64,000 nucleotides of DNA from the NCBI RefSeq assembly GCF_016808335.1, contig NC_053140.1, positions 27,212,086 through 27,276,085 on the forward strand. Reading direction: 5' to 3'. The translations under genes and the position numbers were made by a program. Origin of the DNA: Panicum virgatum (taxonomy: Eukaryota; Streptophyta; Magnoliopsida; Poales; Poaceae). Each line of letters begins with the position of its first letter. Position 1 is the first letter of the stretch. Of the stretch, positions 23,479 through 35,995 are shown one piece after another. The notes beneath the pieces were generated by a model. The model was not told the origin of the DNA, did no database searches, and saw only the letters and a program-made list of their open reading frames with translations.

Positions 23479-26091
23479 TGTAACACCCGGTTTATAAAAG
23501 AACATAAACCGAGCAATCATATACGTGCCAGGATCAAGTCACACGTATATACAACAGAATGAACAGTATATCATAGCACATATCACGTAAAAAGACATAA
23601 TAAAGCGAATACGAATGTTATTTATTACAATAATGACAAAATGTCTGATACAGCGGAAGCGAAGTACAAAATACGGTAAAAGCTCTCCGAAGCTGAAGCA
23701 GGGCGCCACAGGGACGTCGACTGGGAGACGAAGCACCTAGAAGTCCTCGTAGTCCTGGTAGCGCTGAGCGAACTCCCTCGCGTCGGCAGGAACTGAGCAG
23801 CAGTAGCGTAGCCAAGAGGAAAAAGTAGAGAAGAGGCAAGAGTGAGTACACAACTTGTACTCAACAAGTATAACTCAAACTATGAGGCTCTAAGGTTGGC
23901 TGACTCAACTGCATTAGCTTTTAAGTGTTGGCAAGATTTTATTTAAGCTATTTACTACTAGTTGATGAATTACCATTAACCCAGTTACATAGTAATTAAT
24001 CAAGTTTAATCATGTTACTACTGAGAACCAAACCGAAACCAAACCACCAAGGTAAACCCCGAGAAGCACCCCCCTCGTCGGAAAGAGATAACTTCACTAA
24101 TCAAAAGGAGGATCTGGGCCGCTCATAACCGTGAGCACGGCTAGTATACCAGTTTTACACTCTGCAGAGGTTGCACAACTTTACCCACAAGTCGTGAGCT
24201 ACGCCAGTTGTTCATCACACTTCCTTAGGTGAGATGTCTAGCGACTCACTACGAGGCCGTTACAAAGGACACGTTGGTAAGGTGTAACCGCTAAGGAATC
24301 AGGCTCCGCAACGATGGTAACCACCTCGAGGGGGTACAAGACACACAGACCAGCCTCGTAGCCTGGCCACCATTGGAGCTCACCACCCCCCATGCCCCGT
24401 CGGTAAGTTACTCCCGAACCAACATGGCCTAATTAGTAAGCCAAGACAGTCCCATTCCAGTCTTGTGGTAGCGCTGTTGTCCCAGGTTGTCGCTCTATGA
24501 ACCGGTCCTTATGGAGAGTGGCCAACCAGGCAGTAAGCACCGTGCTGGCCCCCTAAACCATGTTTCTAAAGAAAACATCTTTTAACGAGAAGTGAGCCAC
24601 TCAAGCCACACAGAGTGCCACTCTCAGAATTAAGTTCAAGTAAACCATTAATCAATTTAATTAAAAAGGACCAAAGTGTGTTATAGCGCAGCAACCTAGC
24701 ACAACTAACCAAAATGCAACCCAAAGGATATATATAAAGGATATAAACTGGCTAGGAAATCCTTAAAGGCATACAGTATTAAAATGCAGTATGAAATTGT
24801 ATTTAAAAGTGATAGGTTGTTCATGTTATACTTGCCTTCCTCGTACTGCTCTGGCTGCTGCTCAAAGTGCTCGGAAGACGGCTGCTCCTGGTACTCGTAC
24901 TGGGGCTCCTCAGATGGATCAACGTCTACTCACGAACACATGGCCAAAACAAGGCCCAACAATAAGCATACAAACAAACACTAATAAAAACTAAGAAACA
25001 GTACAACAATACATGAAAACAGCGCACAAAACTACTCTAGAACAAATCTACGTGTTACAACGATCGCGTGGATATAAAGAACGCTAAAAACGGAGCTAAA
25101 ACGCATAATCTAGGCCTAAAACAAGGTTCAGGGGCTTATTTGTAAGAAAACTGAAGTTTCAGGGGCTTTTCTGCTAAAACCGAGGGCTAAAACGTAATTA
25201 AAGGTTAGATCCAGGGGCTAACGCGCAAAACAACCTTAACTGGACTGCGGGTGCTAAAACTAAAAAGGTCAGGGGGGTCCGAGTAAAAACATGGGTCAAT
25301 CTGCAATTATTTTTGAATAACTCAGGACTGCGGGTTGAATCTGAAAGACCCCAGGGTCTCTTTAGCAAAAAGGCCAGGGCGAAGGGGTACGCGCCGATCT
25401 GGATCGTCAGATCTGGATCTGAGGGCTAGGATCTAATCCAGGCACGATCTAATCTAGGCCGTGCATCTCAGATTGGGCGGTCCAGGGAGGTTGGGCGCGT
25501 GGGGGCGGCGATTTGTCACCGCCGGCGGCTCTGTTTTGCGGCGGGGAGGAAGGAACGGGGGAGAGGGAGCTGGCAGGCGGGCCCGGGCTGCAGCGAGACG
25601 GGGTCGGGCGAGCGGAGCGCTGGTTCTGGGCCGCGCGGTTGGAGGGGAAAAGGAGGCCAGGCCGCTACTGGGCTGGGGCGGTAGCGGGCTGAGAGAGAGG
25701 AGGGAGCTGGGCCCGCGGGTTGGGTTGCTGGGCTGCCTGGTGGGTTTGGGCTGGGTTCTAGGGGGGAGTTTGTGGGCCAACTGGGTTTGGGCCAGAGGAA
25801 AGAGCAGGCCGGGCTGGGTTGAGCTGGTTTCCCTTCTTCTTTCTTCTATTCTATTTCTAACTCAACTCAAGCCAAAAGAATTCAAATAAGTTTGAATTCA
25901 CTCTAGCACTCAAACAATTAAAACAATGCTCCAGCATGAATGCAACCAAAAATTTAAACCTATGATAAATTTTAATTAATTAGGAACAAAAATTAGATTA
26001 AATGCCAACTAAACACAATAAACCTTAGAAAATTTAAATAAAGCCAATTTAATTTATTAATAAATACTGAAATTTAAATTAGGGTGTTACA
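23479..26091 (-). repeat. 3' LTR of element D
   Basis: 2613 bp, TGTAACACCCGG to TTAGGGTGTTACA. It is about 840 bp shorter than the B LTR, mainly because the GC-rich core is only about 25390-25830. The stem-loop is at 23843-23863. Confidence 0.95.
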
Positions 26092-26093
26092 GA

Positions 26094-26105
26094 CCCTACC
26101 CCCTT
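26094..26105 (-). other. Polypurine tract of element D
   Basis: Minus-strand AAGGGGGTAGGG, 2 nt from the 3' LTR. It is identical in place and sequence to that of B. Confidence 0.87.
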
Positions 26106-26127
26106 AAAGAAATCTCGTCCCCGAGAT

Positions 26128-29100
26128 TTAGCTGGGCTGGCTAGCAAAGAGATCTGGATAGGTCTTCTTCAACTCATCTTCTCGCTCCCAAGTAGCCTCA
26201 GCTTCACTATGGTGACTCCACTGAACTCTGCACATCTTGATGCGCTTGTTCCGAGTAACCCTCTCTGATGTCTCCAGAATCTTCACCGGATGCTCAGTAT
26301 AAGTCAGATCCTCCTGGACATCTACTCCATCCAGGGGTGCCTGCTCCTCGGGTACTCGCAGACACCTCTTCAGCTGAGATATATGGAAGACATCATGAAC
26401 TCCTGAGAGGCTGAGAGGTAACTCCAGGCGATAAGCAACTTCGCCTTTCCGCTCTAGCACCTTGAATGGCCCCACATAACGAGGTGCTAACTTCCCTTTG
26501 ACATTAAATCTGCGGATTCCTCTCATCGGAGACACCTTCAGATATACATAATCACCGACACTGAAAGTCAGGTCTCTCCGTTTGCCATCAGCATAGCTCT
26601 TCTGCCTGCTCTGTGCAATCCTCAGATTTTCTCGCACAGCCTGAACCATCTGCTCTGCATCATCTATGATCTCAGGACCGAAGAGCTGCTTTTCACCAAT
26701 CTGATCCCAATAGAGAGGAGTCCTGCACTTTCTGCCATACAATGCCTCAAAGGGAGACTTCTTCAGACTGGCCTGATAGCTGTTGTTATATGAGAACTCA
26801 GCAAATGACAGGCACTTATCCCAACTAGTACCATACTGAATGGCACAAGCTCTCAGCATATCCTCCAACACTTGGTTGGTTCTCTCTGTCTGCCCATCTG
26901 TCTGAGGGTGATAAGCCGTACTGAAACGCAGCTTCGTATCCAACGAATCATGGAGCTGCTCCCAGAAACGAGAAGTGAACTGAGACCCTCTGTCAGATAT
27001 GATCTTCTTCGGCACACCATGCAAGCAGACAATCCGAGAGATGTACAACTCTGCAAGTCTAGCACCCGAGTAAGTAGTGTTCACTGGAATGAAGTGAGCA
27101 ACCTTCGTCAGACGATCCACTACTACCCAAATGGAGTTGTACCCTTTCTGAGTACGAGGCAAACCAACAATGAAGTCCATAGTGATTTCCTCCCATTTCC
27201 ACTCTGGAATCTTCAAAGGCTGCAATAGACCTGCTGGCCTCTGATGCTCAGCCTTGACACGCTGACAGGTGTCACAAATAGCCACGTACTCTGCAACTGA
27301 ACGCTTCATCCCATACCACCAGAAACGTTCCTTCAGATCATAATACATCTTCGTGCTGCCCGGATGAATAGAGTAAGCTGTATCATGGGCCTCACTCAGA
27401 ATCAACTTCCGGAGATCCTTCACATCTGGTACACAGATCCGGTTCTTGTACCACAAGGTACCCTGATCATCCTCTCTGAAATGAGTAGCCTTGCCCTTCT
27501 TGAGCAACTCACGAATCTCCTGCAGCTTCTCATCATCTTTCTGATGCTGCCTGATCTCTGACTCTAGAGTCGGTACTGCCTCAAATGCTGCACTGGAAGT
27601 ATGATGCAAGAAGCCCAGACTCAACTGCTCGAACTCCTCGCATAACTCTGGAGGCATCTGGAAAGCCACGGCCATGTTGACATAATTCCTTCTGCTCAGA
27701 GCATCTGCTACAACATTGGCCTTGCCCGGATGATAGTGAATCTCCAGATCATAGTCCTTGACCAACTCTAGCCATCTTCTCTGCCGCATGTTCAGCTCAT
27801 TCTGCGTGAAAATATACTTGAGGCTCTTGTGATCAGTGTAGATATCACACCGCTGCCCATACAAGTAATGCCTCCAAATCTTCAGAGCATGCACAACTGC
27901 GGCTAACTCAAGATCATGAGTAGGATAATTCAGTTCATGCCGGCGTAGCTGCCGTGAAGCATAAGCTATCACTCTGCCCTCCTGCATCAGAACACACCCA
28001 AGACCATCCTTCGAAGCATCACAATATACCGTGAACCTCTTCGTCTGGTCTGGCAAAGTCAGGACTGGCGCCGTAGTCAATCTCTTCTTCAGCTCATCAA
28101 AGGCCATCTGACGCTCATCAGTCCATACAAAAGCCACATTCTTCTCTAGCAAAGTAGTCAAAGGCTTCGCGATCTTGGAGAAATTCTCAATGAACCTCCG
28201 ATAATATCCTGCTAAGCCCAAGAAAGATCTGACTTCCTTCACTGTCTGCGGTGTCTCCCACTCGAGCACATCCTTCACCTTGCTCGGATCAACAGCAATG
28301 CCTCCCTGAGAGATAACATGACCGAGGAATGGAACCTCGTCAATCCAGAACTCGCACTTGCTGAACTTGGCATACAGCTGATGCTCCCTCAATCTCTGCA
28401 ACACGAGCCTCAAATGCTCCTCATGCTCTTCTTCTGTCTTGGAGAAGATCAGAATATCATCAATGAAAATCACCACGAAGACATCCAGATAATCCATGAA
28501 GACCATGTTCATCAGATGCATGAAGAAAGCCGGGGCATTAGTCAAGCCGAAGGACATGACTGTATACTCATATAGCCCGTACTTGCAGGTGAATGCCGTC
28601 TTCGGAATATCCCCAGGACGGATCCTCAGCTGAAAATAACCCGAACGAAGATCAATCTTCGAGAATATACGAGCACCTCGAAGCAGATCGAAGAGATCCT
28701 CAATACGGGGCAGTGGATGCTTGTTCTTGATAGTGACTGCATTCAGCTCCCGATAATCGACACACATCCTCTTCGAGCCATCCTTCTTATCTACCAGCAA
28801 CAATGGAAAAGCCCAAGGAGAGAAGCTGCGACGGATATAGCCCTTGGCTAGCAACTCATCAATAGTCTTCTTTACTTCTTCATGCTCTATAGGTGCCATA
28901 CGATAGGGCCGCTTTGCAATAGGAGCTGTGCCAGGCAAGAGATCAATGCAAAACTCAATGGCGCGTTCAGGCGGCATACCTGGCAAATCATCCGGAAAGA
29001 CATCCGGGAATTCAGACACCACGCGAATACCGTCCGTGGGTCTAGCCTCCATATGGTGAAGAAATCCAGAAGGCTCTGAAGCACTAACTGTCACCTCTTG

Positions 29101-30695
29101 GCCATCAGATGCTGTCAGGTGAACTGCTCGATGAGCACAATCAATTCTGACTCCCCACCTGGCAAGAGTATCCATTCCCAGAATCACATCGATACCTTTG
29201 GTGTCCAGCACCCTCAGATCAGCACTGAACATTGCCCCCCTTATGGCTACACTGACTCGGGGGCAAACAATATGGGATCTCAACTCCCCTCCCGGTGAAG
29301 AAACTAGCAGACAGTTCTTTAATGCAGTGGTAAAGAAGCTATGCTCCTCAACAAATGACTTGGTGATGAAAGAATGAGTAGCACCAGTATCGAAAAGCAC
29401 TGAAGCTGGATGGGAGTTGACCATGAACGTACCAATAACCACGTTGGGAGCCTCGGCCGCTGACTCGGCCGTCACGTGGTTCACCCTGCCCTGTGCTGGC
29501 GCCCTGGGCTGAGCTGGGCGCCCCTGCTGTCCCGCCTGCGCCTTCCGGGGGCAAGCGTTGGCGTAGTGCCCCGGCTGGCCGCAGTGAAAGCAGGTGCGAG
29601 GAGGTCCCTGAGCCTGCTGTCCGGTAGGAGCTGCCGGACGTGGAGCCTGCGGTGCCGGTGGAGCTGGTGGAGCACGAGCCGGAGGTGCTGGTAACCTCGG
29701 GCCCTGACCTGCCTGCTGCTGTCGAGGCGGGTACTGCTGCGGTGGCCTCTGCTGGTACTGCTGAGGAGGCCGGTACTGCTGCTGGTACTGCTGGGGCGGC
29801 TGGAGTCGTGGACGAGTGTTGCTGCCGGAAGCAACGGGGACAACCTTCCTCTTCTTGTCCTCCATCTCCAAGTGCTTACGCTCAGTGTTGAGCGCACTGT
29901 CAACCAGATGGTTGAAGTCGTCGAAGCGGAGGTTGAGCAGCGCGTACTGGAGGTAGTCCTCAAGACCCTCCATGAAGTGCTCCTGCTTCTTGCGGTCATC
30001 CGCAACCTCGGCAGGGGCGTAGCGAGCTAGCTGAAGAAAGCGATCACGATACTCCGTGACCGACATAGTCCCCTGAATTCACAAAGACAGATAGATATTG
30101 GAAGATTAATTCAAGATTCATAAGGATAGAACAAGGGGCATTAGCTCAAAAGAAACCGCTGAATGATTATACTTAAGATTACCTGCTTCAGTGCAAGGAA
30201 CTCCTTCTGCTTCATCTTCATAACGCCCGCGGGGACGTTGTGGCTACGGAAACGCTCCCTGAACTGGAGCCAGGTGAGAGACTCGCGGTCGTGAACTGGG
30301 TGGGACTCCCACCAGTCCAAAGCTGCCCCTCGCAGCTGTCCTGCTGCGTACAAGACGCGCTCACGATCATCGCACTGGGCGATGTCCAGCTGACGCTCCA
30401 CTGCACGGAGCCAGTCGTCAGCCTGAAGAGGGTCGGACGTGTGAGAGAACGTCGGCGGGTGACCCCTCAGGAACTCAGCACGCCTGTCGCGAGGCTGCGG
30501 CGGCGGAGGAGGCGGAGGCTGAGTGTGAGCGTGCTGAAGAGCCTGAACAGTGTTGTTCAGGGTAGCCATCATCTGCATCTGGAGCTGGAAGTACTGCTCC
30601 GGAGTCAAGGGCGGAGGCATCGGGATCCCAGTACCCTGGTTGTTCTGACCCTGCTGCTGGCCAGAACTGGAACCGGTGCTCCTGGTGTTCACCAT
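26128..30695 (-). CDS. gag-pol: D Gag-Pol polyprotein (gag with one intron; PR, RT, RNase H, integrase, chromodomain)
   Basis: Two exons, 30695-30183 and 30072-26128, give about 1485 residues. Start is ATG at 30695 (MVNTRS…), shared with C and B. Exon 1 codes for the Gag N-terminus, ending FLALKQ. Exon 2 starts [10 protein letters not shown] and carries (positions from its M): a Q/P-rich linker; a CCHC zinc knuckle at 159-172 ([14 protein letters not shown]); protease DTG near 226; reverse transcriptase with FIDD at 534-537; RNase H from about 678 (YCDASKDG); integrase with HHCC, D-D-E and GPF motifs; and a chromodomain in the last 50 residues ([15 protein letters not shown]). All key residues are present. 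Gag builds the cytoplasmic particle, PR cuts the polyprotein, RT and RNase H make cDNA, and integrase inserts it. Without splicing, translation would stop after 184 residues. Transcription should start in the 5' LTR. Confidence 0.95.
30073..30182 (-). other. Intron in D gag (110 bp)
   Basis: Donor CAG|GTAATC and acceptor GTGAATTCAG|GGGACT. It is AT-rich against GC-rich exons, with CTAAT-type branch candidates and a T-rich 3' part. It is phase 0: removal joins FLALKQ to [10 protein letters not shown], the usual order of conserved Gag residues in this superfamily. Its stop codons explain why gag looks broken in genomic DNA. It is conserved in three copies. Splicing is inferred from sequence only. 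Confidence 0.82.
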
Positions 30696-31266
30696 CTGAT
30701 TTGAACAAAAGATTTCACGAGTAAGGATATTGCAAGAATAAACTCAGATGGATATGATAACTCTTTGTGGAAAAAGACCCAGCCATGATAAAGTAGACAG
30801 GATAGAGTTGACTGTTTTACCCCCAACGATCTAACTCATTTTATTAATTAGTTAACTTTAACATCTGAGTGATTTGCTTTAAACAAATTTAAACTACTAA
30901 GCTATGCAATCAGTCAAAAATCCAAATCAACCATGTAGCATAATAACAAGCAGACAATTTTCACAACCTAGCCGAGTTTAGCAAAAGACTCGACTAACAC
31001 AACGCGTCGCAGAACGTGCTATCGTATTATTATTAAAAAGGTCACCTAACTATGCTCATGGTGGTCAGATGACTGATTCAGGCCAAAATCTACGAAACTA
31101 TTCTTCAGAGAGAGAAATCAAGGCAAGAAGGGTAAAAAGTCAAAGAAGTCAAGGGGTATAATAGTAAAATAGTTTCAGCAAGCAAGGATTGGTGAGAAGA
31201 AGTCCTAAAACTCGACCAGTTCTATCTAGGCTTCGTCCTACAGTCGATATGGCTCTGATACCACTC
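30696..31266 (-). other. D leader with primer-binding site (31252-31263)
   Basis: TGGTATCAGAGC on the minus strand at 31252-31263 pairs with initiator Met-tRNA, 3 nt inside the LTR boundary. The rest is AT-rich leader, which should include RNA packaging signals that I cannot delimit. Confidence 0.92.
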
Positions 31267-33879
31267 TGTAACACCCGGTTTATAAAAGAACATAAACCGA
31301 GCAATCATATACGTGCCAGGATCAAGTCACACGTATATACAACAGAATGAACAGTATATCATAGCACATATCACGTAAAAAGACATAATAAAGCGAATAC
31401 GAATGTTATTTATTACAATAATGACAAAATGTCTGATACAGCGGAAGCGAAGTACAAAATACGGTAAAAGCTCTCCGAAGCTGAAGCAGGGCGCCACAGG
31501 GACGTCGACTGGGAGACGAAGCACCTAGAAGTCCTCGTAGTCCTGGTAGCGCTGAGCGAACTCCCTCGCGTCGGCAGGAACTGAGCAACAGTAGCGTAGC
31601 CAAGAGGAAAAAGTAGAGAAGAGGCAAGAGTGAGTACACAACTTGTACTCAACAAGTATAACTCAAACTATGAGGCTCTAAGGTTGGCTGACTCAACTGC
31701 ATTAGCTTTTAAGTGTTGGCAAGATTTTATTTAAGCTATTTACTACTAGTTGATGAATTACCATTAACCCAGTTACATAGTAATTAATCAAGTTTAATCA
31801 TGTTACTACTGAGAACCAAACCGAAACCAAACCACCAAGGTAAACCCCGAGAAGCACCCCCCTCGTCGGAAAGAGATAACTTCACTAATCAAAAGGAGGA
31901 TCTGGGCCGCTCATAACCGTGAGCACGGCTAGTATACCAGTTTTACACTCTGCAGAGGTTGCACAACTTTACCCACAAGTCGTGAGCTACGCCAGTTGTT
32001 CATCACACTTCCTTAGGTGAGATGTCTAGCGACTCACTACGAGGCCGTTACAAAGGACACGTTGGTAAGGTGTAACCGCTAAGGAATCAGGCTCCGCAAC
32101 GATGGTAACCACCTCGAGGGGGTACAAGACACACAGACCAGCCTCGTAGCCTGGCCACCATTGGAGCTCACCACCCCCCATGCCCCGTCGGTAAGTTACT
32201 CCCGAACCAACATGGCCTAATTAGTAAGCCAAGACAGTCCCATTCCAGTCTTGTGGTAGCGCTGTTGTCCCAGGTTGTCGCTCTATGAACCGGTCCTTAT
32301 GGAGAGTGGCCAACCAGGCAGTAAGCACCGTGCTGGCCCCCTAAACCATGTTTCTAAAGAAAACATCTTTTAACGAGAAGTGAGCCACTCAAGCCACACA
32401 GAGTGCCACTCTCAGAATTAAGTTCAAGTAAACCATTAATCAATTTAATTAAAAAGGACCAAAGTGTGTTATAGCGCAGCAACCTAGCACAACTAACCAA
32501 AATGCAACCCAAAGGATATATATAAAGGATATAAACTGGCTAGGAAATCCTTAAAGGCATACAGTATTAAAATGCAGTATGAAATTGTATTTAAAAGTGA
32601 TAGGTTGTTCATGTTATACTTGCCTTCCTCGTACTGCTCTGGCTGCTGCTCAAAGTGCTCGGAAGACGGCTGCTCCTGGTACTCGTACTGGGGCTCCTCA
32701 GATGGATCAACGTCTACTCACGAACACATGGCCAAAACAAGGCCCAACAATAAGCATACAAACAAACACTAATAAAAACTAAGAAACAGTACAACAATAC
32801 ATGAAAACAGCGCACAAAACTACTCTAGAACAAATCTACGTGTTACAACGATCGTGTGGATATAAAGAACGCTAAAAACGGAGCTAAAACGCATAATCTA
32901 GGCCTAAAACAAGGTTCAGGGGCTTATTTGTAAGAAAACTGAAGTTTCAGGGGCTTTTCTGCTAAAACCGAGGGCTAAAACGTAATTAAAGGTTAGATCC
33001 AGGGGCTAACGCGCAAAACAACCTTAACTGGACTGCGGGTGCTAAAACTAAAAAGGTCAGGGGGGTCCGAGTAAAAACATGGGTCAATCTGCAATTATTT
33101 TTGAATAACTCAGGACTGCGGGTTGAATCTGAAAGACCCCAGGGTCTCTTTAGCAAAAAGGCCAGGGCGAAGGGGTACGCGCCGATCTGGATCGTCAGAT
33201 CTGGATCTGAGGGCTAGGATCTAATCCAGGCACGATCTAATCTAGGCCATGCATCTCAGATAGGGCGGTCCAGGGAGGTTGGGCGCGTGGGGGCGGCGAT
33301 TTGTCACCGCCGGCGGCTCTGTTTTGCGGCGGGGAGGAAGGAACGGGGGAGAGGGAGCTGGCAGGCGGGCCCGGGCTGCAGCGAGACGGGGTCGGGCGAG
33401 CGGAGCGCTGGTTCTGGGCCGCGCGGTTGGAGGGGAAAAGGAGGCCAGGCCGCTACTGGGCTGGGGCGGTAGCGGGCTGAGAGAGAGGAGGGAGCTGGGC
33501 CCGCGGGTTGGGTTGCTGGGCTGCCTGGTGGGTTTGGGCTGGGTTCTAGGGGGGAGTTTGTGGGCCAACTGGGTTTGGGCCAGAGGAAAGAGCAGGCCGG
33601 GCTGGGTTGAGCTGGTTTCCCTTCTTCTTTCTTCTATTCTATTTCTAACTCAACTCAAGCCAAAAGAATTCAAATAAGTTTGAATTCACTCTAGCACTCA
33701 AACAATTAAAACAATGCTCCAGCATGAATGCAACCAAAAATTTAAACCTATGATAAATTTTAATTAATTAGGAACAAAAATTAGATTAAATGCCAACTAA
33801 ACACAATAAACCTTAGAAAATTTAAATAAAGCCAATTTAATTTATTAATAAATACTGAAATTTAAATTAGGGTGTTACA
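31267..33879 (-). repeat. 5' LTR of element D
   Basis: 2613 bp, almost identical to 23479-26091. It should contain the promoter. The best TATA-like site on the minus strand is in the AT-rich stretch at about 32515-32535 (CTTTATATATCC type). The stem-loop is at 31631-31651. Confidence 0.95.
31631..31651 (-). other. Conserved LTR stem-loop (D 5' LTR copy)
   Basis: TGAGTACA and TGTACTCA form a perfect 8-bp stem with a 5-nt loop (CAACT), 364 bp from the LTR 3' end. Equivalent copies: 873-893, 1929-1949, 8900-8920, 15616-15636, 23843-23863. Related ones with arms CTGAGTAT/ATACTCAG lie at 45228-45247 and 51414-51433. Role unknown. Confidence 0.7.
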
Positions 33880-35995
33880 TCAAGGGCAGCCATCTCCTCA
33901 AGCCGATGCGCTTGATCAGACGACAACTGGAGACCCTCTCCAGTCCGCCGAAGGAACTCAGCTTGCTCAGCGACTTGATTGGCCAGACTCTGCAAACAGA
34001 GCAAGATCAAGACAAAGTACTCGATAACTCAACAAAAAGCTCTCGAGTACAAAAAAGCTACTTACAATAAGAGCAGAATGACAGCCCAGAATCTCCCGGG
34101 CCACAACAGATGACCCGTCGACTGGCTTCTCCACCTCCTGCCGTGGCATGTCCAGGGGGACCAGGTCAACATTGCCGGTAGCCGCAGGACTCTTCGGCTG
34201 ATCCTCAGCTTGCTTGTCTGAAATACACAAGGACAGTGAGTCAAAACTCGATAAGAAAACAAGTCGATCACTTCAAGACACTCACCAGTGCCAGCAGCAG
34301 AAGACCCCTGGCTCACATCCTCAGCTGCAGGACTCCCTTTCGGCCCGGCAGTCGAATCAACCAACCGATCACCCACCCACGACGGACTGGGGGACAACTC
34401 AGAAATATTCTTCTCAGACTCATCAATCCCGAAAGCTTCCCGATTGCTGCAAAACAAAAGAAGTACTCGACATTTCAATCAAAGCATCAGAAGAGCAAAT
34501 ACAAAAAGTCGATCAACAGACACACTTACTGAGGAGACTGCTTCAGCACGAACTTCCTCGCCCTAGTAAACCTCGGGACTACAACCTGTCCCGAAGTGCT
34601 CTGCCCTTTAGCAGAGCCGCTCCCACTGGACTCAGCCGGCGCAGCAGGAGCCGAGTCGACGGGGTTCACGACAGAGCCCACCGCAAACCTCTTAGAAGAG
34701 GAAGGAGGCCTAAGAAAAGGAAAAGCCATCAAGAAAATGCAACAACGCAGAAGGGTACCATGATGTACTCACCTATCGAGGACTCAACTGCTGGCTCATC
34801 CATCGTTTGGTCTTGGGCATCCGACGCCGTCCGACTACCCGACGGACCTGAGAACAACACACAACTGCGATCAATCAAGGATTCAGTAGCCTATCTGAAC
34901 AGAAACACAAGACAAAAGAAGTCAGATGCACACTTGAGTCAGTATGCACCAATGGCACATCTTCAGGCAGTGGAGGCCTACTTTGATAATTTTTGGGATT
35001 AATCTGCACGAAAGATACCGGATCAACTCGACTACTCGACAAAAAGTACTTGAACTACTCTTCAGTCGACTACTCGAAGCAATACCTCCCGAGGACGCCT
35101 GGCAGCGCTGAAAGTTCCAGCAACATTGGCCGTCTCAGGCACGTTCTTCAGCAGCTCCAATACCCAATCCTTCAAATCATCCTCAGTAATCTTGGTTCGG
35201 GTATAACGAGAGGGATCCATCTCCCCCTCATACTGAAAGCCCAAATGGACCCGCCGCTGTAGCGGCTGGATCCTGCGCATCGACCAGTTCGCAATCACAG
35301 AAGCACCACAAATCTGGTGCTCTGCCTTCTACCTCTCAATCTCCCCGAGAAGAAAGTTAACTTGGCCCCCCCCGCTCCGCTTGGAATTCCAATCTAGCTT
35401 CTTCACAGGGGGGCCAGGAGTGCGAAGAAGAAAAGAAGAAGAAAGGTTCCTAATATAAAACCACATCGACTTCCAGTCGATGACCTTGTCACTCAATTCG
35501 TAGGGGATGTATTTGGGTTTCCTCCCCTGGCGGAACTGCAATCCAGCTCCCAAAACTACGTCCACATTGGATTCATTGGGATGAGGTTTCAGATGAAAGA
35601 AATACTGAAACAAGTCGAAGTGGGGCTCGATCCCCAGAAAGGCTTCACACAAGTGAACAAAGATAGAAATATGCAGGATGGAATTAAGGGTCAAGTGATG
35701 CACTTGAAGCCCCCAGTAATGAAGGAGGCCATGTAAAAAAATCAGAAACGGGAAAACCGAGGACCCGAAGAACATGAGGAAGAAAAATGACAGATTCGTT
35801 TCCCCCCTCATGAGGAAAAGGTTCCCCCATAGATCCGCGCCAATGGATCACTTTCCGGGGCTGAAGAAGATGGCTCTCGACCAGATTCAAGAGATGGGAG
35901 TCGGCGCACTTACTCGTCTTCCACCTGTGGACCTCCGCCTCGCCAACGGCAGCTTCATCCACCTTCCCCTTTGCAGCAGATCTCTTCGGCGCCAT
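33880..35995 (-). pseudogene. F antisense gene, 5' exons ('putative gypsy type transposon' domain)
   Basis: Starts at ATG 35995 (MAPKRSAAKG…) on the minus strand. A frameshift near 35770-35790 separates the N-terminus from the conserved domain (…LQVHHLTLNSILHISIF…, …CEAFLGIEPHFDLF…, …WFYIRN…). That pattern is known from plant Tat elements as the 'putative gypsy type transposon' family; its function is unknown. TAG at 35329-35331 interrupts …GEIER/KAEHQI… and may have been CAG. Several short exons with plausible GT-AG borders follow (about 34772-34848, 34530-34713, 34288-34445, 34065-34217, and 33880 to about 33990), then element D cuts the coiled-coil exon. The homologous gene in H lies at 54745-58456. 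The exon list is a reading by eye and may be off at some borders. Confidence 0.72.

Larger units (their letters stand above)
23479..33879 (-). mobile_element. Element D: intact, very young chromovirus
   Basis: A complete minus-oriented Del/Tekay-type element with LTRs 23479-26091 and 31267-33879, both 2613 bp. The polypurine tract is at 26094-26105, the primer site at 31252-31263, and gag-pol is open. The perfect target duplication TCAAG is at 23474-23478 and 33880-33884. I find only about four LTR differences (near 23807, 25068, 25455 and 25468), about 0.15%, which suggests less than about 0.1 million years. No stop, frameshift or deletion is seen in the coding part apart from the putative gag intron. 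It may still be able to move. Confidence 0.96.
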
